From Ilex aquifolium (lineage: Eukaryota > Streptophyta > Magnoliopsida > Aquifoliales > Aquifoliaceae), in contig OX637410.1 of the NCBI GenBank assembly GCA_951799425.1, positions 4,402,001 to 4,466,000 on the forward strand: DNA of 64,000 nt, written 5' to 3'. This document shows positions 54,201 through 64,000 of the stretch, in pieces. The translations under genes were made by a program, and so were the position numbers. Positions within the stretch are counted from its first letter, which is position 1, and each line of letters opens with the position of its first letter. The notes under the pieces were generated by a model. The model made no database searches and was not told the origin of the DNA. It saw nothing but the letters and a program-made list of their open reading frames with translations.

Positions 54201-55544
54201 AGAGAGAAAACAACAGATTGATGTACTAGCCAAAACAAACTAAACTAAGGTAAACTGCCCTCATTGAAAATGAAACTCTCTTCCATACATCCAATTATTT
54301 CCTACTTTTTCAAAAGTCAAAGACAATGGGTTCCCACCAAAAAGAAGGCTCAAGCACTTTAGAGGCCATTCAGCCACAGAACATCTCAAAATAGCTCAAT
54401 TGGTTGATTTTATCTTAATGAGAATTTATACCAAACAATAAGCTTTTATCCATACGTATATATTTTTAATTGAATCATTCATGGGTCAATGATTCTTGCT
54501 ACTCCACACACTCTTCACCAATCTCCATCTTAGATTCTTTCAATATTTACTACGTCTGCACTTGCTTTCAAAAGAATTTCTTTTATTGAGCTTTTCTTTC
54601 AATAATATTCAGTTTGTTAGTCCAGAACTTGATAGGCATGCTCTCGTTCGATAGAAACAATTCCAAGATAATAGGATTCACACGCATAATAAGAAGATCA
54701 GATCGTGCAATCGCATTAAAAAGATGATAAATACTAATTGAGAAAAGAGAAAATGGAAGAACATAGGAAAACAAATATTTAACCTAGTTTGGCCTAAAAG
54801 GCCATATCCATGGAGCAAATGCCACACGGCTACATCTCTCTATTAATTCATGGCAATATGTTTGAATATTGTGAAATAAAAACATATTCCACAAAGTCAG
54901 GAATTGAATAAATGCACATCACCCAATAATAGGAATTGAGTTAAACAAGAACCCGAAAATTAATCTCATCAATCACGGAGTCTTGTCTTAAACACTCACC
55001 CACTAGGTAACATTACATCCCTACCCCTGCTCTGGCTTTTGCCTACTACCCCAATTATGTTCTCCTAGAGAATAGAAATAACTATTGTCTTCTTGTCTTA
55101 TCAGCTTGTTTACCAGAAGTGATCAATACGATTACGATTCTGATATTGACTTGAAAGTCTTTCCCCCTTCACTATCGACATCATGATGACACGGGGAAAG
55201 CTTTCGAGTCGCTGTAAGGTTCAATGGTCACTTATGATATAAACAAACCACGCTATTTCATAGTTCCGAGCTGGAACCCAGAATAGAGTAGCAATAGCTG
55301 ATCTTAACCATCCCGTCATTCCTAACTTTACGATGGAATGGAGTAAGGGATGACTGAATTGAGTTACTAAGTTCATGAGTCTTCAATGTTTAATTTCCTT
55401 CCCTGAGATTGAGTTACTAAGTTATGAGTTGAGGAGTTACTGAGTTCATGAGTTGACTTCTATATAAATCTAGAGGTAAAGTGTCCAACCTAAATTGAAG
55501 GATGAAATGTTTATAATGATCGTTGCTTTATAGCGACCCATTGG
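54201..55544. other. Intronic sequence, nothing recognised
   Basis: No coding signal. TTGAGTTACTAAGTT-type short direct repeats lie near 55358-55445. Confidence 0.4.
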
Positions 55545-55964
55545 TAGGCCTGTCAATGGATCGGATTTTGATCTGAATTCAAATCTGATTGTTGGATATA
55601 GATTGATATTTTTTTACTGACAATCCAAACCCGAATCCGAATCCATTATCTCATATTTCACCGATTCGGATTTGGATATCCTTATGTTCGATCCGATTAT
55701 GATCCAATCCGAAATACGTATATTTTTTCATATAAATATTAAAGAAACTAAATGATTATTTGAAGAAATTTAGATGTAATTTGCTAAATTTTAGTTAAAT
55801 TTAGTTATTCGGATCGAATCTTATTTTTGGATCAGATTTTTGGATTTTAACAGATTCGGATATTGACCATGAAAATAAAATATGTCGGGTAATTGGATCA
55901 GACTCTTAAATTCAGATTTGGATCATTCAAAATTCGATCCATATCCGATCTGTTGACAAGCCTA
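55545..55964. mobile_element. 420-bp hAT-like MITE (TAGGC(C/T)TGTCAA family)
   Basis: Left end TAGGCCTGTCAATGGATCGG and inverted right end TAGGCTTGTCAACAGATCGG. Flanks CCCATTGG (55537-55544) and TCCATTAG (55965-55972) match at 6 of 8. The interior repeats GGATC/GATCC and ATTCGGAT motifs in both arms. No ORF. Confidence 0.8.
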
Positions 55965-55972
55965 TCCATTAG

Positions 55973-57079
55973 GCAAGAATGCAGCTAATAGTCCTATCAA
56001 GATTGTCGTTGTCTAGAGAAATGCCCCTTAAAAGACGAATTGGGAGAAAATGTGAACAGAATGATCATCGTGCAGACATAAAAAGATTGAAACATGTACA
56101 TGTAATAAACATCATGCATACATAAGAAAAGAAATGCAAGGAATAACACTTGCAATTTTAAACTATGAATAAGGATTCAAGTCAGGTAATCAGACAGTTG
56201 GACAATATCCTGGATGCGGTGCAAAGGTAAATGAGATACCAACAGGGAGAACATTACAAATACTTCAAACCAAGCACTACCCAAATGTTATCTAGCTGGT
56301 TAGCATCTTTAAATGAGCATGTTGGAGATCTTTGGACAATTTGTCCACTGACCACATGGTTTTGCAGCAAGAAGTCGTCTCTAAAATTAGAAACTGGAAG
56401 AGGGCAAAAAGGAAGCACAATGATGACAACAGGCAGAATTGATGAGATTGCTGACCAAAAAGAAATACCAGTAGCTATGAAGCCAACAATACAGTGGTAA
56501 GGATTGACAATGGTGACGATTATGATGGATTTGGGTAATGAGGATTGCGACTTTGTTAACCAGTTGACAACAATAATGACTTTTTTCTGTTTTTTTTTTC
56601 CAACACAACCGCTATGAACAATGAAGGAAAAAAGGACAATATCTACGTGGTACTGACCAGTTTATGAAGGCTGCAACAAGAAGAAATGGCAAAGGCTAGT
56701 GACAATAGAAGATGCAGATGACAATGAAAGTTTTGGTTCCTGCCAACATCAGATGACTTTGATGAAGGCAACAAAGAAAATCATGGTTGGCAGTAAGGAC
56801 TGTTATGATCACGTAGTAAATTTCAAATAACAAGAGACAAACGGAAGAAACACAGGAACACAGAAGTTTGGCGTGCTTCGATCTAAAAGTCCTACATGCA
56901 AGGCCCAAATGCCAGAAGGGGAATATCTCATTATGGATTCTTGGCGTTATACATACATCAATGACAATCATTCGTGTAGGCTGACATAAAAACAAATCCA
57001 AAAAACTTGGGAATTGAGTAAATTCATATTCCTTAATTGTAGGGATAGAGGTAGACATGCATCAAGAACTGACCCCATA
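55973..57079 (+). other. Unassigned, upstream of gypsy gag
   Basis: No recognisable domain. It may be the 5' part of the gypsy fossil. Frames at 56231-56500 and 56696-57058 resemble nothing. Confidence 0.35.
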
Positions 57080-58208
57080 AATCAGGGGATCAAAAAAAAA
57101 TTTCAACAAACTTCATGAAAGTCCAATCTAACTAGTGCCATGCACTTTTCAGAATATTCCAATACCAGCAGCAAAATAACAAAACCGAGGATGAATACAC
57201 TGAAATGTTCTACACATTTCAAGGCCTAAGAAACTAGAGAGAAGAGGAGCAAAGCATGGCCCATTATGTGGTGGGACTGCGACTACCTATTGAGGATCAA
57301 GTTATCCTACATGACTTGGAACGAGTGGACAATGCCTTTCACATAGAAAGTCAACCTGAACAATCGGCAATTCGTAGGATAAATATGGTTCTAGGTGCGA
57401 CAAGCTCTGGGAGAACTCAAGTAAAGAGTATGCCTACTGATGCTCCAAATGCTAGACCCCTCAAACTCAACCACTGACGGGTAAAGGCATCCATGGTGCA
57501 AAGCCATCACTAAATAACTGCTTTAAGTGTGGTCACCCAGGAGATGTCTTCAGATTGTCCAAGGACGAAAGATGCTCCTCAGTCCAACTTAATAGAGCAG
57601 TAATCAAGTGAGCCTCATCCTAACGATGATTCTAATGTAGGGGAATCATATGGTGAGGAAGATCCCGATACTCACATGGAGAGAGTTGTGGGAGATGCAG
57701 AGGGCAAATTTCTTGAGAATCACTGTGTCATAGGGGCAGCTAAAGTCCCACTAGATGATGGATGGTTGAGAATAAGTATCTTCCGCGCCACTTGTAAGTT
57801 GAGGAGAAATTGTGTTCAATTGCCATCAATGATGAGGTGCTGAAAACGTTGTTTCCAATGAAATGGTTGACAAGCTAGGCTTACCACCAGGGAAGCTAGG
57901 CAAGCCATAAAGAGTGGAATGGTTTAAAAATGGAGCAGTCTCTGTCGCGCAGTGTCTAGTGAAATTCTAATTGGGAAAAATCATACAGAGGAGGTTAGTT
58001 GTCATGTAGCTACTTTATAGATGAGTCAAATGCAAGTGGGGCGACCTTGGCAATTTGATGTTAAGACTTCAAAAGATGGGGCAGAAATTGAAGGCACCTT
58101 CAAATTGGGAAGTCTTTAATTTTGTGTCCTTAAAATGATGCAAGAATGCCTAGGCCTCTAAATCATATTGGAATCCAACACAAATCTATCACAATCCTTA
58201 ATGATAAT
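57080..58208 (+). mobile_element. Ty3/gypsy gag-protease fossil, interrupted by a copia element
   Basis: Gag end (YTEMFYTFQGLRN; MAHYVVGLRLPIEDQVIL at 57256; VDNAFHIESQPEQSAIRR), a CFKCGHPGD zinc-knuckle half near 57520, and a protease-like tail (FLENHCVIGA near 57710; VGRPWQFDVKTSKDGAEIEG near 58040). Broken in several places. Ends where the minus-strand copia LTR begins at 58209; the rest would continue beyond the window. Confidence 0.82.
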
Positions 58209-58405
58209 TGTTAAGTTTAGAGGAGAAGCAGACTTAACACAATATGAGAGATGCAAAGAAAGGTTTTAACATACCCTACCTCTCACTATCAATCTTGTAT
58301 TTATAGCTATTGAACAAACATGCATAAGACAAGTATACCCTCTGTGTGGTATTATGTATTACAATAAGTGTAAACCCTAATTATATTATAGTAACACTCT
58401 TAACA
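58209..58405 (-). repeat. 3' LTR of the minus-strand copia element (197 bp)
   Basis: On the plus strand TGTTAAGTTTAGAGG...CACTCTTAACA, followed by CTCCCCCTCAAGC, the inverted polypurine tract. Confidence 0.93.
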
Positions 58406-61400
58406 CTCCCCCTCAAGCTGGACTATAGCTATCATATAATTCAAACTTGGAACAAATAGCTGTAAGACGAGTACGACTCAATGCTTTGGTGAACATGTCT
58501 GCAAGTTGAGCCTCAGATCTCACAAATGGAGTTGCAATATCTCCTTGTAGTATCTTGTCTCAAATAAAATGGCAGTCAACTTCAATATGTTTGGTCCTCT
58601 CATGAAACACTGGATTGGCAACAATATAAAAAGATGTCTGATTATCACAGAATAAGTATAAAGGAAGTTGAACTGAAAAACCAATTCCCAAAAGAAGTGT
58701 AATAACCATGTCAACTCACTAGTTATATGTGTCATTGCTCTATACTCAGCCTCAGCACTAGATCGTGCTACCACTTTGTTTTTTACTTTTCTATGAAACA
58801 TTACCTCCCATAAAAGTACAATAATCAGTGGTTGATCGCCAATCAGAGGGAGAACCAACCTAATCAGCATCTGAAAAACCTTCCGATCTAAGATGTCCAT
58901 TAGCTCGGTATAATAATCCAAGACTAGGAGTATGTTTGAGATATCGAAGAATGACTGCATCCCAATGTGGTACTCTAGAACATCCCATAAACTTACTTAC
59001 CACACTGACTGCATATGCAATATTTGGTTGAGCAATAATGAGATAATTAACCTTCCCAACCAACCTACGGTACCGACCTGGATTCTCAAACGGTGCACCA
59101 TCATCCATCAACAACTTCTAATTTGGATCCATGAGGACATCAATTGGTCTACCACCCAGTAAACCTGCTTCTTTTAGCATGTCAAGTACATATTTCCTTT
59201 GAGACAGACAAATACCCTACTTAGATCTGACAATTTTAATACCCAAGAAGTACCTAAATTTTCCCATATCCTTCATATGAAATTTGTCTTGCAAAAATGC
59301 TTTTAACTTGATAATACCCTCGAAATCATTACCAGTGATTATGATATTATCAACATAAACAACCAATAGAGTATACCCTGCATTTATCTGTCTGTGAAAG
59401 ACAGAGTGGTCTGTCTGACATCAAAGAAGACTAAACTCTAATATTCTATCTGAAAATTTACCAAACCATACTCTTGGTGACTGTTTCAAACCATATAGAA
59501 ATTTCTTTAGCCGACACACACTCTTACAGTATTGTCCCCGAGTAATAAACTCAAGTGACTGCTCTATGTAGACCTCCTCAGTCAAGTCACCATGTAAGAA
59601 GGCATTCTTAACATCTAACTGAAACAATGACTAATCAAGATTAGCAACCAAAGAAATTAAGACACGAACGGAGGAGATTTTGATAACAAGAGAAAATGTC
59701 TCCTCATAATCAACACCATAGGTCTGAGTAAAGCCCTTAGCAATAAGGCGAGCTTTGAGACGCTCAACAGAACCATCCGGATTAAATTTAATAGTGTACA
59801 TTCATCGACAACCAACAATTTGTTTACCAGACAATAAGGGAACAAAATCAAAAGTCCTATTATGATGTAAGGCATCCATCTCCACTTCCATACCTTTCCT
59901 CCAACCCGGATCAAACAACACACCCTATAAGGTCTTAGGAATGGAGATAGTAGACAGTTGCGAGGTAAAGCAAGAAAAAACAAGAGACAAGGCATCATAA
60001 GAAACAAAATTACTAATGGGATGGTTAGTAACACATGATCGAGTACCTTTCCAAAGAGCAATTGGTAAAGAGTTGAAAGTACTTGGGGAACTCGGATCAG
60101 GAGACGGCAAGAAAGACGATAGGGGCACTTCAGCTAATGATCGCGCAAGACGGGAGTACACACGGAGTGGAGAAGGAGATGGTAACACAATAGGCAGCAG
60201 AGTAACCGATAGTAAGGGAAAGGATGGTGGTGTAGTAGACAGCCCAAAGTCAAGATCTAGAGGCTGTTCAGAGTCGGAAAATACGGAACAAATTCATTAA
60301 AAATGACATCAATACTAGTGAAGTACCGACGAAGAGTGGAACTATAGCATCGATACCCCTTTTGTGTGCGAGAGTATCCAAGACACTTGGTAGCACGAGG
60401 GTCAAGTTTATCAAACCCCGGCCCCAAGTTATGAACATAACAAGTACACCCAAAAACTTTAAGGGTTAGGGAGAATAAGGGAGTATGGGGGTACAAGAAT
60501 AGAATATGGACTTTGCCCATTTAACACAGAAGACAGCATGCGGTTAATAAGGTGACAAGCAGTAAGAACAGTATCGCTCCAAAAAACATGAGGAACATGC
60601 ATTTAGAATAACAATGCACGGGTAACTTCCAACAAATGTCAGTTCTTAGTTCAGCAACACCATTCTGCTAAGAGGTATAGGCACAAGAAGTTTGATGAAT
60701 AATATCAGTTTTACGAAGATAAGACGAAAAAGGATCAAATTCATATTCTTTAGCATTATCAGAATGTAGAACACGAATACGACAACCATATTGGGTTTTT
60801 ACTCATTTACAAAAGGTCTCAAATATAGAAAATAATTCAGAACAAACTTTCATAAGAAATAATCAAGTCACACGAAAATAATCATTCACAAATGACACAA
60901 AAAAAAATTATTAGATAAAATATTCTTTATTGGACCCCATACATTAGAGTGGACTAATTCAAATGGACTAGACACACTGTTATTAACTCTAGACAGAAAG
61001 GAAACACGATGATGCTTACTAAGTTGACAAGCTTCACAAGACACAAACAACACATGATTAAAATTAGGAACTTGTCACTTCAGATTCTAAAGAGAAAGAT
61101 GACCATGACGACAATGTCACTGAAAGAGAGATGACGAGGTCTAAAGGGCCTGAAGAGGTGTATCAGGGTCAAGGTAATAGAGACTACCAGCTTCATGTCC
61201 CGTACCAATCTTCCTGTTCGTCTGAAGATCCTGAAACACATAATAAGAAGGATAAAAGGTTACTGAATAATTAAGAAAGAAGGTAATCTTGCTAATAGAA
61301 AATAAGCTAAAGGAAAACTGAAGAACAAATAAAACGGATGACAAGGACATATCAGTACTCAATTGAGTAGTCTCCAATCCTGAAACTTTAGAGGAAATAC

Positions 61401-63810
61401 CAATAGCAAGGGTAATACTATGTGGGGAATTAACAGACTGATAAATAGAAAAGACACCAGACGAACCATTCATGTGGTCAGAGGCGCCAGAGTCTATGAT
61501 CTAGGGACTGCAAGTGGAGGACAGTAAATAAGTGGAAGCGATACCTAACTGGGCAAAAGTGGCAGTAGAGGAAGATGAAACAACCTGCTAGTAAGACAAG
61601 AAATGAGCATACCCCTCTCATGTAAGAGTAAGAGATCCAAAGTTAGGTGGAGCCGACCGAGGTAGGGAGGAAGTGTCATCCTCATAGGAGACCTGATTAG
61701 CGGCGCTCGAAAACTTGCCATGTAAATCACAACAATAATCAACAGTGTGACCTCCACGAGCACAATGAGTGCACGAACGAGAACCAATTCAACCACCACG
61801 ACCTGCAATACGGCTTCCCCGACCTCCACGATTGCCACAGCCACCTCGAGGACTATCACTGTGGCCAATAGGAACAATGAGGGTTGAGCAGTCAGTGGGC
61901 AAGCCACGAACGAGAACCAATTCAACCACCATGACCTCCAATACGGCTTCCCCGACATCCTCGATTGCCACGACCACCTCGAGGACTATAACTGTGGCCA
62001 GTAGGAACAACGAGGGCTAAGCGGTTAGTGGGCCTCAATGCCAGAAGAGCAAATATACAAGGTAACACATTATAAGCGAGAGAAAACCTCAAGAAGAGAT
62101 GGTAGACTAGAACCACCCAAAATCTGAGAGCAAATAGACTCATAATCAGGTCTCAAACCCATCAGAAAATGAACAACATTTATATCCTCATGCTGCTTCT
62201 ACCAAACTGTTGAATCAGTAATGAAAGGGTGGTAGAGTTTCAATTCCTCACAAACCTCCTTAACGTGAGAATAAAAATCCGCGACACTCAAATTCCCTTA
62301 GTCTAGGCAAAAAAAAATGTTATTGGCACACCTAATATGCATCAGTAAAATTACATGTATCCGAATACATAATGGCTAAGTGATCCCAAATTTCTTTGGC
62401 CGTGGCAAGATAAAGCAAAGTGGGGATAATACTAGCCTCAATGCTATTCAATAATAATGAAATAATCTGAGCATTTACCTGTTCCCACTAATCATACCAA
62501 GGAGTGCCTTCCTTGAGTTTAAGGTCCACTAAATATTTCTTAAAGCGTTTGTCCCATTAAGCTTAACAGAAGTCATGGGACCATTAAGGAGAATGGTAGG
62601 AGACAAACTCGGTGGCAAAGGTGAAGTAACGACTGACTGATCATCAATCTTGGGTTCCATAGTCATATGACAACAAAAAAAATAGTCCAAGAGAGATAAA
62701 GAACTCACAAAAAAATTTCACCCGAGTGTGATTTGGACACAAAATTTCGCCCAAAACCATATACACCAAGGTGATCCAGCTGAATAACGAAAGGACTAGG
62801 TCCGAACCGTGCTAAAACAGGCCTCAGACATGCTGAACCGGAGCTAAACCGTGCAAAACAGGCCTGAACCAGCCTAAGATAGGCTGAACCAAAGCTAAAC
62901 CGGCTGAACCAAGCCTGGAAGAAGAAGGAACCGTGCTGAACCAGGCTCAACAACGCCTGGACCGTGTTAATTGGTTTCAACAACGCCTGGACCGTGCTAA
63001 ACCGATCGCAACTGCACCTAAATCATGCTAAATTGGTCTCAACCACACCTAGACCGTGCTGAACCGATACTGAACCATGTTGAACGGGTCCTGAACCAGT
63101 TTGAACAGACTGGGCTAATACCACTCATGGACTGGACTAAACCTTAGTGGGCCTAAACGAGACTGGGATAAATCCTGGGTTGGTCTGGGCTACCAATAGA
63201 CTGGACTAGCCTGGACTTGGGTTGCTAGGCTATAGAACCAATTGAAGCACGCAATTGTGAGAGATCCACTCCGACCCGACCCAAAAAAATGTATCGTCTT
63301 CTTCACTATAAGGATTTCAACGAAACCCTTGCCTCCAACAATAGCTCCCACAGTGTCACGACCAAACGACGGCGACCACAACAAACTTCGTCAACAACCA
63401 ACGACAACCACAACCACAACCACTCCGGTGGCAACCCACACCGACATAGACCACTTTCACGTTACACCATAGTGACGATAGATATCTCCGACAATGGGAA
63501 GACAAATGGCAAACTCGCGACAACAATTCCAAGGACCACCAACAACAGTCGATACAACCACCACCGCACGATCACGGCGATCACCGACCACTTACACCAT
63601 TGATTTCAACAGAAAACAACAAATTATGGGATGCACGATTTTAGTGCAAACCCATCAAACACACTAGCAGAACCAGTATAAAGGGTCTCAAAGAAATGAA
63701 GCGAAAGTGAAAAAATAAAAATAAAAAGAAGGAAAGAAAGAAAGAAAAGAAAAGGAAAAGAGAAGATCATTAATGGGAGATTAAAATTAGACCTAATTCC
63801 TCTGATACCA

Positions 63811-64000
63811 TGTTAAGTTTAGAGGAGAGGCATATTTAACACAATATGAGAAAGGCAAAGAGAGGTTTCAACATACCCTACCTCTCACTATCAATCTTGT
63901 ATTTATAGTTACTGAACAAACATGAAAAAGAAAACTATACTCTCTGTGTAGTATACATATTACAATAAGTGTAAACCCTAATTATATTATAGTAACACAC
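63811..64000 (-). repeat. 5' LTR of the minus-strand copia element (190 of about 197 bp)
   Basis: TGTTAAGTTTAGAGG... aligns with 58209-58405. The last few bases and the outer target duplication lie outside the window. TCTGATACCA at 63801-63810 is the inverted primer-binding site. Confidence 0.93.

Larger units (their letters stand above)
58209..64000 (-). mobile_element. Ty1/copia retrotransposon fossil, minus strand, 5' LTR cut by window edge
   Basis: From right to left: 5' LTR (63811 to edge), primer site TGGTATCAGA (63810-63801), leader, gag (about 62680-62040), Gly/Arg-rich zinc-knuckle region (about 62030-61560), protease/integrase (61500-60250), reverse transcriptase (60060-59100, [10 protein letters not shown]), RNase H (59060-58520, [10 protein letters not shown]) and 3' LTR. 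Related to the 19587 element but gag is present. Broken in many places. The LTRs differ at roughly 9% by eye, suggesting about 3-4 million years at 1.3e-8 per site per year. Inserted in gypsy sequence. Confidence 0.92.

Overview
This window looks like nuclear DNA of a flowering plant. It is AT-rich and gene-poor. One plant-type gene is spread over tens of kilobases by very long introns, and most of the remaining sequence is transposable elements (TEs): Ty1/copia and Ty3/gypsy LTR retrotransposons, a SMART/TRIM mini-element, RTE and L1 LINEs, hAT-type elements and several inverted-repeat MITEs. I cannot name the species. The intron sizes point away from a compact genome.

Host gene. One well-supported gene lies on the minus strand: the 3' part of an ARIADNE-type RBR E3 ubiquitin ligase (ARI7/ARI8-like). 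Eleven exons between 49306 and 6780 join in phase through GT...AG introns and encode 423 residues, from the second half of RING1 through IBR, RING2 and the Ariadne domain to a C-terminal RanBP2-type zinc finger and stop. The first exons (N-terminus and first half of RING1) are not visible and should lie beyond 64000. Two introns are huge, 21.8 kb (9000-30845) and 11.3 kb (34690-46023), and the truncated upstream intron exceeds 14.6 kb.

Layout. 1-6250: downstream of the gene, with the 3' end of a chromodomain-type gypsy element and its LTR, a Tat-like LTR scrap, a probable solo LTR and a fold-back MITE. 6780-8999: the last four exons. 9000-30845: giant intron with a decayed RTE LINE, hAT-type MITEs, a 165-bp tandem duplication, a two-LTR copia element, a FAR1/MULE-like pseudogene, a 2.15-kb internally deleted hAT element and a split dispersed repeat. 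30846-34689: four exons, a hAT MITE with a perfect 8-bp target duplication and a rearranged L1. 34690-46023: second giant intron with a hAT derivative, a gypsy LTR fragment and an old copia element that carries a 249-bp SMART/TRIM element and a hAT MITE. 46024-49306: three exons, with a MITE 38 bp from a 5' splice site. 49307-64000: upstream intron with a fold-back region, a polypurine tract, an L1 scrap, a MITE, and a gypsy gag-protease fragment interrupted by a minus-strand copia element whose 5' LTR is cut by the window edge.

I see no operon, CRISPR array, rRNA or tRNA gene. The notable story is a conserved gene that stays spliceable under heavy, multi-layered TE loading. All positions come from reading by eye; TE boundaries without target duplications are approximate.
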